Shown piece by piece: positions 35,340 through 47,336 of a stretch of 64,000 nt of DNA; position 1 is the first letter of the stretch, and each line of letters begins with the position of its first letter. Both the position numbers and the translations under genes were made by a program. The notes beneath the pieces are model-generated. The model saw only the letters and a program-made list of their open reading frames with translations. It was not told the origin of the DNA and ran no database searches. The DNA comes from Asterella californica (taxonomy: Eukaryota; Streptophyta; Marchantiopsida; Marchantiales; Aytoniaceae), in assembly GCA_036924285.1 (NCBI GenBank), contig JAYKYS010000004.1:24150001-24214000 (forward strand). Direction: 5' to 3'.

Positions 35340-35833
35340 TGTCGTGTCATGGATCGGTTCTTACATGAAATTCAAAATTTGATGCTTGTCGCTCCAAAAA
35401 CACTCATGAGAAGACAAGCTAGGCCCCTGCTTACGTGCTTTTGGCACAACTTCAGATCTTCACTTTCATCACACCAGTGGATAGAGCTCCTTGTCAGCAT
35501 TTCATAGGCACTTTGTCTACTTCGTTTGGACGCCTAGTGGAGAAGTTACAGGACTCGAAAGATGGAAAACAAGCTAGGCCTCAGCTTACGGGCTTTTGGC
35601 ACAACTTCGGATCTTCACTTTCATCACATAGATGGGTAGAGCTCGTTGTCAGCTTTTCATGGGCACCTTGTTTATTTCATTTGGACGTCTAGTGAAGAAG
35701 TTATGCGACTCGAAAGAAAGAAAAATCAAGCTAGGCTCTAGTTTATTTGCTGACTGGGTATTTGAGGCTTCAGGCGTTATATCAAAGACGCAAGGGGCCT
35801 GCTTCATTTTTATTATGACAGAACTTCGTACGT
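35340..35833 (+). repeat. T 5' LTR, first piece
   Basis: Begins TGTCGTGTCATGG and contains two 156-bp tandem units (AAGCTAGG at 35,416, 35,571 and 35,728). It is interrupted at 35,833 by G2 in the context CTTCGTACGT. Confidence 0.85.
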
Positions 35834-37154
35834 TGTAGAGTTGAGAGTTTTCCTCGAGAAGGGCGGAACCTTCTAGCTGTGATATGAGCTTGAAGGCTGT
35901 GTTCAGTCTACTTATGGAAGCACTAGACTCCTGGTTGTGGCTGGTTTGCTCAAGGGATAGGCTTCAGGTTACAAGGTGATACTGAAAAATGCTCATACAA
36001 GTCTCTTGGCTCTTCTGATATGTTCAGGAAGCAAAGTTAAGGCTTAACTAGCAACAATAAGATCTGACGGTGAACTTTGGCACTCAGGATTGAGAAATAT
36101 ATGAAGGTTTAGACTTCAGAACTTCTCCTACATGTTAATGAGGTCCTACTGGATACACATACGAAGTTTTAGCTTGAGATCAATTCAGAGCACCAAGATA
36201 TGAGTAGAAACTTTTTGAATAGAGAAATTATGACAATTTTTGGTACCCAGCCAGCTATTTCGACCTATAACAGGAGATTGGCTCAATCAATTTCGAAGTG
36301 TCTTACAGGATTTGCAGTAAACAGCTTGCTGAACACTCCTGTGAAGTTGGACCTCCTGATTGTACACAGAACTCCAGATTTTGTTCTCTGAAGTTGCTGC
36401 TCTAGATTGCGAGCTTTACAGACCCCCTCTGCTTCAGCGGCCGCCCTGAATTACTCTGTAACTCAAATCACTTGAAACGTTTTTGACAGTCGTAACCTGG
36501 CTGACAATGAACACAACCACGAAGGTTTGAAGCGATTTTCTCAATTTTGGTGCAATTGACACTCAAAACCTTAAATTCAACAGAAGTGTTGCAATTCTGA
36601 CACAAATCGAACTTCATTTAGCCATAACTCCTTCTTTATTGCTCCAAATCGATCAAACTTTTCGCTGACAGTGCTTGGCACGACGAGCTCTATCTCCATG
36701 TGCTCTCAGATTTCACAGTACACTCACCAATTGCTCGAAGTCCACTCTAGAGCTCTGTTTCTAAACTTAGAGTTTTACAAAAGACAAAAATAGACCAATG
36801 GGAGTTCATAACTCCACTTGACTGTCCTTTTGTGCCTTAAACTACCTGGTAACTTATCTACACTCATTGGCTACCACGTCAAGCCCCCTAGAGTGCTAAC
36901 GTAAAACTTAAACTACCTAAAATAACAAGCAGCCCCGAAAAATAACTTAAATCAGCTAGAAAGCGCGCATGGGCGACACGCAAATACAACCCATGAGCTT
37001 AAGCCCTATCAACATGGTTATCAACCTACTAAGACTCAAAATATATAACATCTTTCAAAAATGGACTTCTCTGAGGTCTTAACTTCACTCAGAGAGACTA
37101 ACGCCTGACAGAGAAGTGAATCATTTACTATGTGAAATGATTCACATCACGACA
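35834..37154 (-). repeat. G2 3' LTR
   Basis: Matches 43699-45019 end to end. Just inside its 5' terminus (element strand) is a perfect 11-bp hairpin: GTGAATCATTT (37116-37126), an 8-nt loop, AAATGATTCAC (37135-37145). Confidence 0.92.
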
Positions 37155-37166
37155 TCCACCCCCTCC
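37155..37166 (-). other. G2 polypurine tract
   Basis: GGAGGGGGTGGA directly abuts the 3' LTR. The same tract precedes the 3' LTRs of T (57565-57576) and G1 (21128-21139, last bases GAA). It lies inside the pol reading frame (QVWRGWMS), whose stop codon is TGA within the first ten bases of the LTR. Confidence 0.85.
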
Positions 37167-40100
37167 AAACCTGCACATCCTCCGGCATGTGCCAACCTGT
37201 TGAGTCTTCTCCTTGTTCTTCATCATCATCGCTCTCCTCCGCCTCAGTCTCATCAGACGCTGAGACATCTCTGTCTTTTGTTGTCCTCAGCTCTGACTTC
37301 ATAAAGTTGAATAACTCAATTGACCCTCCGCGTCTCTTGAACAGTTTCACACGTTTGCCAGCCACAGATAGCTTCAAAAGAGTACCATCCAACTCACGCA
37401 AACTATAAGTGGCATTCTCATACACATCTAGCACAACATAAGGCCCGAACCATCTTCGAGAGAACTTACGAAGTGTAGAATGCTGATTCTCCAACGTGCT
37501 ATCATATATCAGAACCCAGTCACCAACAAGTATTGGCTTCGGTCGTAGTCCTCAAGTCGAAGCTTTATTCCATAACGAGCAAAAAACTCCTTCACTTCAG
37601 CGCCTCTCAACTCGTCTCTATCTACACGTAATCTCCCAACCTATCCATAATGACAGATAATATCTTCAAGCACGAACCTGCAGATACTCTCTGTAGTCTT
37701 CGTCCGTAGTGCTCGTCCCTCCACATAGTTGGAGAGATCCTCTCGAGCCAACACCAAGTATCGCATCCTCCATAACCCCGATGGCATCATCACAAGATCA
37801 AGAACCCACTGAAAATGAATACTAGGTGGATAAGTAGGTACAAGCCCATCTCTGTAACGGACTTTAGAGTAGAACTGGCAGTGCAGACACGACCCAACAA
37901 AGTCCACCACGTCTTGATATAAATCCTTCCACCAGTAACGCTCCTTCATCTTCGTGTAAGTAGCTCATACTCCACGATGTCCAGCCCACAAGGTGTCATG
38001 AAACTCTTTCAGCAGATTCAGCTTCGTCGGTTGATCATCCACCACTCTAGCACGCATTCCATCTCTTCTTTTCGGACGTTTCCACAAATAACCTTCACGT
38101 AGAAGATAACTGTACGCCTTCCGTCTGGTCTCCTTGAACTCTGCATCACTCCATCCTTCTCTTCTGCATAACGAACTCAGATAAAATCCAATATCGTGGA
38201 ACTTTTCTGAGTAGAACTCCTCATTGAACGGCAGTGGTTCCAAGTCTGAAGTCTGCTGACCAACTTGGCACCAAACGTCTCTTCTCTCTTCATTCTCCAC
38301 CTCTGCAAACATCTCATCCTCATCTGTATAACGGACCCTAGACAACATATCTGTAACTGGATTGTCCTTCCCTGCTATATGCTTTAGCTCAGGGTTCAGA
38401 CTCCGGACATAAGCAATCCATCGCAACATTGCTATATCTGGTGTATTGCAGTTTGCTATCATACCCAACAAAGACAAACAATCTGTTTCTAGTATCACAC
38501 GAGCTCCTATCAAGAACTCTCGATCTACCTTCATAGCAGTAACAGCTCCCCACAACTCACGCTTCACTTGAGGATAGTTACGTTGTCTATCTATTAAGAT
38601 CCGAGCTCCAAACCTTGAAACAAACAGCACACCTTCTGCATCTTCTTGACCAACTGTCCATCCAATCGCCTTTGGACTCGTATCAACAGTCAGTACCACA
38701 GGTCTCTCGCTCTCATACCTAAGCCTCCTTAGTATAGGTGGAGACTTCAGAATCTCCTTCAGCTGCTCCATTGTCTCATGATGTTCTTGTCGCCAAGTAA
38801 ACATCCTTCCCTTTCTCAGAAGTGCATACAGAGGCTCGGCAATGTGTGCATAATGAAGAATACTCACACGAAAGAACACACAAGCTCCCAAGAACCGTCG
38901 AACCTCAGTGATGTTGGTGCAGTCAGCTATCCTTGCTATAACATCTACCTTGTCTGGGTTTGGACGCCTCCCAAAAGTACCACACAAATGACCCACCACC
39001 ACAATCTCTGACATACCAAAACGAGATTTGGTACCTGATAGAGTGAGGTGTACCTCCTCCAAACGCATCAGAATCTTCTCCACATCTCGAATGTGGTCTG
39101 CAACGAACTTTCTGCATCCATCAGAAGTCACAGCTTCGTCTTTGTCTTCCATCAGACAGCCTTTCATGGGAATATCATCCAGAAACGGAATAGTGACCTC
39201 AGGTACAAACTCTCGTAACACTTTATGCATCGCATTCTGCATATGGGCTATAGAGTTTGTCGCACCCTGAGGAAGAGTACACATCCACATCAATCCCAAA
39301 GGTGTACGTATGGTAGTCAAGTCTCTACTCTCCAAAGCAAGCTGAAACTGATCATAAAATGAAAACAGATCTCCAATAGAATAGATTGACCTTCCAGCAA
39401 ACGCCTCAGCTACTTCATCAACCACAGGACCTGTTCCAACGTTTCGAATCGTGATGTTGTTGGCAGGCTGCAAGTCTTGGATGAAGCGCAGAGCTCCTGT
39501 CTTCTGAGGTACTGTGAACCATCGGCTAGAGTACGGAGCCATAGATGGTTCAAGAATACTCATCTGCATCCTCTCCTTCAGTAACTCAATCACCTTCGGT
39601 AGCAAGGCACGAGGGACTGGAATCGGCTTCGAGTCCCAAGGTACGTGAGGAACAGTGAAGATAACCATCGGAGCTATCACACTAGGATCCACACAACCTA
39701 TCTCCTCAGTCGAGAAAGAAAATGCGTTACCATGGTTAACTATCATCTGTTCAAAAGCTCGTTTCTCCTCTTCAGTCAAGAAGCCACCCCCTCCTATCTG
39801 GACTTGCTCGAGTGTCTCTTGAGTAAATTTGTGTCCTACCTGTGTAGGATCTCTAAGCACAGGCTCAACAGCCGCTAACTCCATCTGCTGCTGAGGAAGA
39901 GTACACATCCGCATCAATCCCAAAGGTGTACGCATGGTAGTCAAGTCTCTACTCTCCAAAGCAAGCTGAAACTGATCATAACCTGAAAACAGATCTCCAA
40001 TAGAATAGATTGACCTTCCAGCAAACGCCTCAGCTACTTCATCAACCACAGGTCATGTTCCAACGTTTCGAATCGTGATGTTGTTGGCAGGCTGCAAGTC

Positions 40101-41042
40101 TTGGATGAAGCGCAGAGCTCCTGTCTTCTTAGGTACTGTGAACCATCGGCTAGAGTACGGAGCCATAGATGGTTCAAGAATACTCATCTGCATCCTCTCC
40201 TTCAGTAACTCAATCACCTTCGGTAGTAAGGCACGAGGGACTGGAATCGGCTTCGAGTCCCAAGGTACGTGAGGAACAGTGAAGATAACCATCGGAGCTA
40301 TCACACTAGGATCCACACAATCTATCTCCTCAGTCGAGAAAGAAAATGCCTTACCATGGCTAACTATCATCTGTTCAAAAGCTCGTTTCTCCTCTTCAGT
40401 CAAGAAGCCACCCCCTCTTATCTGGAGTTGCTCGAGTGTCTCTTGAGTAAACTTGTGTCCTACCTGTGTAGGATCTCTAAGCACAGGCTCAGCAGCTGCT
40501 AACTCCATCTGCTGCTGAGAATCAACAGGTAATTGGGTCACCACAGGTCTCACCTTCCTCGCTACAGCTTTATACTTGGCGTGTACTTCCGCTTCCTGAT
40601 GTAAGCCACACCAACAGATTGCATCCTTCCATCCATTCTCCAGTCTCGGATGAGGACGATATCGCAAGTATGAGATAATCTCTTCATAGACTTCACGAGA
40701 ATGGATGAGGATCACCATCCTACCTCCCATCTCCTCCATCAACCTATCTACATCATCCAGCCAACGAACAAAAGACTGTACACCTACAAACTCCTCATAA
40801 ACACCAGAAATCATCTCATCTTCTTTCAGAACTCCTGTACAACGCAGATTTGTTGCACACCTCTCCATCTGCCTTCTACTCTTCTCAATCAAATCCTCTA
40901 TCCGCGTGAACTCACTCCAATCATCAGAACTGAAAGCCATCAAACCAGATTTCCAACTATGTACAATGCAACTACTTTCTGAATCTTGAGCAGCCTCTCC
41001 ATCAGCCTCCTGTGATCCCTCAGGCTGCTCAAGCGAGATCAT
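37167..41042 (-). pseudogene. G2 pol: RT (internally duplicated), RNase H, truncated integrase
   Basis: Gypsy pol. An upstream conserved part is followed by the RT (PSMAPYSSRWFTVP, RFIQDLQPANN, SIGDLFSGYDQFQLALES, MRTPLGLMRMCTLPQ). Catalytic FLDD is near 39,180 (PFLDDIPMKGC). RNase H follows (VVLTVDTSPKAIGWTVGQED, ILETDCLSLLGMI, IAGKDNPVTDMLSR). The integrase HHCC finger is FHDTLWAGHRG to SCLHC. Then comes a jump near 37,555 from FFARYGIKLRLE to the C-terminal domain (FSRRWFGPYVVLDV), so the second half of the catalytic core is deleted. In-frame stops: TGA at 40050, TGA at 37965 (W expected), TAG at 37641. A 624-bp segment of RT is duplicated in tandem. Confidence 0.92.
39270..40517 (-). repeat. 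In-frame 624-bp tandem duplication inside G2 RT
   Basis: The block from QQQMELAA to RMCTLPQ occurs twice in succession (about 40517-39893, then 39892-39270). The repeat-to-repeat offset is exactly 624 bp, or 208 codons. The two copies differ at a small number of positions. Confidence 0.93.
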
Positions 41043-41077
41043 AGTAGCAATAGATCCTTCACTCTCGTTATCCCGTT

Positions 41078-42463
41078 CTACGAGAGTGGTTTCTGAAAAC
41101 CTTTACTCCTACAGATAGGAGAATCTCTCAAGGTCTGCCGGTTTCGTTTGTGGTTCGTACGAACGGTCAGAAACTGCACAGAACGTCTATCATCTGGACT
41201 ACGGATCCTAGCGTAATGAGATCCGTCATCCATTACTTTGGTCTCCATTCGAACTGCAATGATATAAGGCTGATCAAGAATCACAGGATATGAAGCAGAA
41301 GACTGCACGAAGAAATGTTGATCCACATCCACATCACTTATCTTCACCTTCACGTTAGGACAAGCGCAATATAACTCACCCTTCTGGTTGTTTGCAGCAC
41401 GTAACACCCAACCATGGTTCAGCTCGATAGGCCACTGACCTCTCTCATACATCTCCCGTGACATGATGTTGATCTCAGATCCGTGATCAACTAAAGCAGC
41501 AACAGGTTCAGTCAAACTTCTAAGATGAACTCGTGTAACAGTTGTAGCACGAGCCCAATGTCTCCTTCTGAAATCACTATCAGTAGCTGGACTCTCCTCG
41601 TCAGCTTCCTCATCATCGAACTCAATAGTGTTGGTACCAGCAACCAACGCTTCTTGCTGGTATCTCTTGTCATCAGCTTCCTGAAAATGCACCTTTCCAA
41701 ACTCTGCATCATTCACAGAAGCTCCTACCACATCTATCATTTGGCTTTCTACCTGCTCGGACATCACCTGTCTCTTGCGCTTGATGATGTCGATGATCAG
41801 TTCGTGAAACTCCCTCTTTGCAATACCAAGAACTTCCCGAAGAGAAAACTCGATTCGCACGTCTAGTATCCTCTACTCCAAGATGCTCTTCAGATCAATA
41901 GAAGTTTCAATATCAGCTGCCAACTTGTAAGCCGGTCCTTTCCCTTTCTCTTGGGCAGTAAACCACCTACCAACAGTCGTTGACTCATGCTGGGATCTCT
42001 GCACGTCCTCCATCGGACCTGGTACAGGTGGAGGAGCTTTAGAAGTAGATGGGATGTCTTCTGGAAGAGCTGCTCGTCTCCTTGTGACTCTTCTTCTATC
42101 CTCAGTCTCCTCAGGAACTTCAGTATCAAGTTTCAGAGACTTCTCGTCGCCTTCAGAGACTTCTCGTCGTCTCTTTTCCTCCACAGAAGCATCCTGCCAA
42201 TGAACGTGTCTATCTACATCCAAGAATACTCTGATAGAAGCAGCATCTATAGGATCTTCCCATCCTGTGACCCTACGAATAGACTCGGCTCCTCTCTTCA
42301 GTATCTCGGAAGGGACTGGAGCCACACTCTTCTCAGCAGTCCTATCTAGCAATGTAGGACTAGAACAGACCTCAATATGCCCAGCATATACATCAGAATT
42401 TACCAGCGGTGCCATTAACGCATTTGCTGTTACAGCCACAGCAATCTGAGGTAGACTTCCCAT
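41078..42463 (-). pseudogene. G2 protease and linker
   Basis: Continues the gag-pol frame after a frameshift near 42,470. First comes a linker of charged residues, then an in-frame TAG at 41873-41875, then a retropepsin-like domain: AALVDHGSEINIMSREMYE (Asp-His-Gly-Ser in place of the usual D-T/S-G), FVQSSASYPVILDQPYI. A further frameshift near 41,090 (to ETTLVERDNESEGSI) separates it from pol. Confidence 0.85.
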
Positions 42464-42479
42464 GCCTCCTGCCCAAACT

Positions 42480-43629
42480 GCGTGCTCAACGGCTCTCCGA
42501 TAGAAGATAGATGCAGCCTACCGTTCTGATAGCGAACCACACCATCTCGCAAAGTAGCTGTGAGCTCTTGACAATCTCCTCGGAAATGATCAGGACTATC
42601 ATACCAAATACATCTACGAACCGGAGCTCCTCCTGGACGTGCAGCAGCAGGCGCCGGTGGCTGCTCTCTCTACAATCCAGCTAACTCTACCTTTAGCTCT
42701 CGCATCTGCCAAATTAGGTCTTCAATCTGGTTCTGTTGACCATGGTTCTCCGCAGGTCTCTGAACAGGTGCCCTTTGTGCCGGAGCTGGCACAACTGGCA
42801 TCAAAGAAACTACAGTTGGGACAACAGGTCTGGGAGCAGGGACCAAAGGCTGCTGTACTTGAGGAGCAGCATAAGATGGAGTGACCACTTCTGCAAGCGG
42901 ACGTCCTCTCACAACCACTCTTCCCCTCCTCTGTCTTGTCAGTACAGCCATAGCATCCTCAACTCTCCCCCAATCTGTAGTAACACCTCCCTCAGCAGAT
43001 CGATCGGCCAACATAAAACACAACCGATCTGCCGTAGCATCATCGGTAGCTTGCAGGAAAAGCTCTGTTCTCCTAGCATCTAGGGTTATTCTCTGTAGAG
43101 TTGAAAGTTGCAAGTATCTCCGACCAAACTCTCTCAGCAACTCACTCAGGCTCATCATACGACCAGGTTGCTGCTCGACCCAGTCTAGAAATGTCCTTCT
43201 AGTAACTCTCTCTGAATCCTCCTCAAGAAACTCCTCTCGAAGAGATCGCTCAAAACTCATCCAGATTTCAAGATTTCTTCTCTGTACATCCCTAACTTGG
43301 TCCCGCAACTCAAGAATGACAACTAACTCAAAACTTGCTATCATCTCAGCATCAATAATCCTAACCAGCTCCATCTCTCCTCTATACTCACGCAGATATC
43401 TAGAAATATCTCTTCCTTCAAACCTTCCACACCTATTCATTATCGCTTGCAAAGCCTTGGTGGATTTTAACTCACCCCCTCCAACGATCGGATGCTGTTG
43501 GACCAAGGCCGCAAGCGTCTTCAGAATCTCAGCCGTATCCAGATCAGGTACTGAGGTCGCTGCAGTCACAAGTGCTACAGAAGGTGCTGTAGTAGACGTA
43601 GATGCAGCAATAGCGGTCTTGCGATCCAT
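42480..43629 (-). pseudogene. G2 gag
   Basis: The start was taken at the ATG of MDRKTAIAAS (43629). The capsid-like region is shared with T and G3 (KSTKALQAI, EGRDISRYLREYRGEME, RTFLDWVEQQ, ARRTELFLQATDD). A Pro-rich stretch and IEDLIWQMRELKVEL follow, then an in-frame TAG at 42,670. Read-through gives a zinc knuckle in which the second Cys is Tyr (CIWYDSPDHFRGDC). The frame then shifts near 42,470 to continue in the protease linker. Confidence 0.88.
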
Positions 43630-43698
43630 CTTCTCTCCTTGTAGTAAACTCAACCTTCTCAATCAATCACCCCAAGAGCTCTCAGTGGAAGCACCAGA

Positions 43699-45019
43699 TG
43701 TAGAGTTGAGAGTTTTTCTCGAGAAGGGCGGAACCTTCTGGCTGTGATATGAGCTTGAAGGCTGTGTTCAGTCCACTTAGGGAAGCATTAGACTCCTGGC
43801 TGTGGCTGGTTTGCTCAAGGGATAGGCTTCAGGTTACAAGGTGATACTGAAAAACACTCACACAAGTCTCTTGGCTCTTCTAATATGTTCAGGAAGCAAA
43901 GTTCAAGCTTAACTAGCAACGATAAGATCTGACGGTAAACTTTGGCACTCAGGATTGAGAAATATGTGAAGGTTTAGACTTCAGAACTTCTCCTACATGT
44001 CAATGAGGTCCTACTGGATACACATACGAAGTTTTAGCTTGAGATCAATTCAGAGCACCAAGATATGAGTAGAAACTTTCTGAACAGAGAAATTATGACA
44101 ATTTCTGGTACCCAGCCAGCTATTTCTACCTATAACAGGAGATTGGCTCAATCAATTTCGAAGTTTCTTACAGGATTTGCAGTAAACAGCTTGCTGAACA
44201 CTCCTGTGAAGTTGGACCTCCTGATTGTACACAGAACTCCAGATTTCGTTCTCTAAAGTTGCTGCTCTAGATTGCGAGCTTTACAGACCCCCTCTACTTC
44301 AGCGGCCGCCCTGAATTACTCTGTAACTCAAATCACTTGAAACTTTTTTGACAGTCATAGCCCGGCTGACAATGAACACAACCACGAAGGTTTGAAGCAA
44401 TTTCCTCAATTCTACTGCAATTGACACTCAAAAACCCAAATTCAACAGAAGTGCTGCAATTCTAACACAAATCGAACTTCAATCAGCCATAACTCCTTCT
44501 TTATTGCTGCAAATCGATCAAACTTTTCGCTGACAGTGCTTGGCACGACTAGCTCTATCTCCATGTGCTCTCAGATTTCACAGTACACTCACCAATTGCT
44601 CGAAATCCACTCTAGAGTTCTGTTTCAAAACTTAGAGTTTTATAAAAGACAAAAATGGACCAATGGGAGTTCATAGCTCCACTTGACTGTCCTTTTGTGT
44701 CTTAAACTACCTGGTAACTTATCTACACTCGTAGGCTACCACGTCAAGCCCCCTAGAGTGCCAACGTAAAACTTAAACTACCTAAAACGACACGTAGCCT
44801 CGAAAAATAACTTAAATCAACTAGAAAGCACGCATGGGCGACACGCAAATACAACCCATGAGCTTAAGCCCTATCAACATGGTAATCAACCTACTAAGAC
44901 TCAAAATATATAACATCTTCTAAAAATAGACTTCTCTGAAGTCTTAACTTCACTCAGAGAGACTAACGCCTGACAGAGAAGTGCATCATTTACTATGTGA
45001 AATGATTCACATCACGACA
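43699..45019 (-). repeat. G2 5' LTR
   Basis: 1,321 bp, the same length as the 3' LTR. Its terminal hairpin has one mismatch (GTGCATCATTT against AAATGATTCAC). On the element strand it is followed after 2 nt by TGGTGCTTCCACTGAGAG, a candidate primer-binding site. From memory this resembles the complement of a tRNA-Thr 3' end with acceptor GCTTCCA; uncertain. Confidence 0.9.
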
Positions 45020-46194
45020 ATGTAGAGAGACTATGACAAGGGGGCAGCTTAGGGGTTAGCTTGCGTCTACGACCTATCAACGGACGGTTCGGGAGATTGA
45101 GGAGTCTAATGCAAGCGCGCAAGGCGTCGTTGGATTCAGATCTGTGCAGGCTACGCACTGGTTCAAACGGTTTGAGAAGAGACGGATCGAGGAGTGCGTT
45201 CTGAGAGAAATTGAGACGCAAGAAGCAGATTTGAGATTTTCAGTTACTTGTGAAGGAGAGTTGAATCGTTCAGACCGTTCGGAGTCCAAACTTGCTGTCC
45301 TTGGATCCATCGGGATCAGAACAACGAGTTCTACAGGAAATTGAAGACGATACGAAGTTTCAGACGGTTTGGGAGTTCTGAGTGAAATTGGCTCGCAAGG
45401 AAGCGCTTACATCAGATTTTCGTTCGTCTGCGACCTGAGGTTAGGTTGTTCTTCGTGATCGGTGAGCCAAGCTTTTCGTTCTTGGTGCCTACGCGATCAG
45501 GGAGTCTTCATCTACGCATAGGAGAAGACTGTACGTGAATTGGATTGTTGGTTTGGGTGTGGTGAGCGAGTTTGAGCCGTAGTGAGTCCATTTACGTCAG
45601 TTTTTTGCAACTTGCGACCAAATTTCTTGCGTGGTTTTGCAAGGGGAACTCCAAACGACTAGTTTGGAGTCTCGTTGGGTTCGTGATAGCTAGATCTATA
45701 TGCCTGGGAAGACGGATATCAGTTTAGACGATCCGTTTGTGCGGTGTGTGCGGTTTTAAGCCGCAGGGAGGAGTTTTTGGAGGTTTGGTCACCTGCGACC
45801 GAAAATCGGTGATATCTCAGCTGCTGGGATTCAGATCAGAAGGTTTCTTGGGTTAACGGAGCCAGTGGAGGACACCCTATCGACATCTGAAGTCCATTCG
45901 GCGAAAGGAGGAAGTTCAGAAATAGACCTTTTTCGGTTTCTTTGCTACGGGTTTTGCTCTTTTGAGTTCGTTAGAGTTCTAGTTGGCTATATACAGCTTG
46001 TGGTAGCTCGCTTTAGCTAAGAACTTGTACATGGATGTGGTTTGGACTTGGGTTTGGATCGTGTGATACTGCTGTGGCTCTATTTGCTAGCAAAGGAAAG
46101 TTTCTCTTGCTTTGAGCTACGCTTCGGTGTTTTTGGGTCAGGGTTGTGATTCAAGGGTTGTTTTTAAGGGCTTTGAAGCAGGTTATAGACCGCT
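45020..46194 (+). repeat. T 5' LTR, middle piece
   Basis: Resumes the T LTR after G2 (compare 58,070-59,195). It carries the hallmark stretches TTGGTTTGGGTGTGGTGAGC near 45,548 and GGTTTGGACTTGGGTTTGG near 46,037. It ends at CCGCT (46190-46194), the left target duplication of G3. Confidence 0.88.
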
Positions 46195-46206
46195 GTCGTG
46201 TGACGT

Positions 46207-47336
46207 TGTCGGAGTGTAATCCGTCTACCTAGGAAAGCGCCGGGCTTCTGGCTGTGGTTGTTCACTCAAGAAGTTGGCTTTCAGGTCACAATAGGGCTAT
46301 AAACACTCACACAGATGTGTAAGATCTAGTAATATACCCAGAAGGCGAAATTCAGGTCTAGCTGGCAGTAATAGGATCCGGCGGTGAACTTTGACACTCA
46401 CGGAGAGGAAAACTATGAAGGTTTAGACCTCTAAACTTCCCCTACATGCAAATGAGGTACTACTGAACTCACAGACGAAATTTCAGCCAGAGATCAAATT
46501 CTGACACGGAGATATGAACAGAAAAGTTTTGAGCAAGAAAACTACGGCAATTTCTGGTACCTAGCTGGCTATTTCAACCTATAACAGGAGTTTGGCTCGA
46601 TCAATTTCGAAGTTTCTTACAGGATTTGCAGTCTACAGGGTGCTGAACATCCCTGTGAAGTTGGGACTCCTGAATGTACACAGAACTGTAGATCTCCTCC
46701 TCTGAAGTCGCTGCTCTAGATTAAGAGCTTTTCAGACCCCCTCAGCTTCAGAGGCCGCCCTGAATTACTCAGTTGCTCAATCGATATGAAACTTTTTGTG
46801 AAATCGTAGCCCTGCTGGCGGAGAACACAACCTCGAAGTTTTGAAGCAACTTCCTCAAATCTGCTGCGAGTGACACTGAAAACCCTAAATCCAACCAAAA
46901 TGATTCAATTCTAGCACAATCCGAACTTCAATTGCTCATAACTCCGTCTTTATTGACTCAAATCGATCGAAATTTTCACTGGAAGTGCTTGGCATGACGA
47001 GCCCTCTCTCCCTGTGCCCTCAGATTTCGAAGATCTCTCACCAAATGCTCGAACTCTCCTTTAGAGCTCTCTTTCTAAATTTAGAGTTAAACTAAAGACA
47101 AAAACAGACCAATGGGAGTTCATAGCTCCACTTGGTTGTCCTCTAGTACCCTAAACCACGTGGCAACTTAGTTTTACTCATAGGCTACCACGTCAAGCCC
47201 CCTAGAGTGCCAGCGTAAAACTTAAACTACCTAAAATGACACGCAGCCCCGAAAAATAACTTAAATCAGCTAGAAAGCGTGCATGGGCGACACGCAAATA
47301 CAACCCATGAGCTTAAGCCCTATCAACATGGTAATC
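46207..47336 (-). repeat. G3 3' LTR, truncated
   Basis: Nearly identical to 53695-54789 from TGTCGGAGTGTAATCC to CACGCAAATAC. The last 36 bases (47301-47336) instead match the G2 LTR (44,851-44,890). It then joins G4 pol sequence abruptly, so the 5' end of this LTR is deleted. Confidence 0.87.

Larger units (their letters stand above)
35834..45019 (-). mobile_element. Element G2: nearly complete gypsy retrotransposon
   Basis: Two LTRs of equal length (1,321 bp) at 35834-37154 and 43699-45019. Their element-strand ends are TGTCGTGATG and CTCTACA. Interior order on the minus strand: primer-site-like TGG near 43696, gag, protease, RT with an internal duplication, RNase H, partial integrase, purine tract. 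The flanking 4-mers are ACGT (35830-35833) and ATGT (45020-45023), a one-mismatch target duplication. The coding region has several stops and frameshifts. Confidence 0.9.

Noticed and set aside
42881..43747. A 288-codon plus-strand Ser/Arg/Leu-rich frame
   Set aside because: It lies exactly antisense to G2 gag, whose sense frame has family-conserved motifs shared with T and G3.
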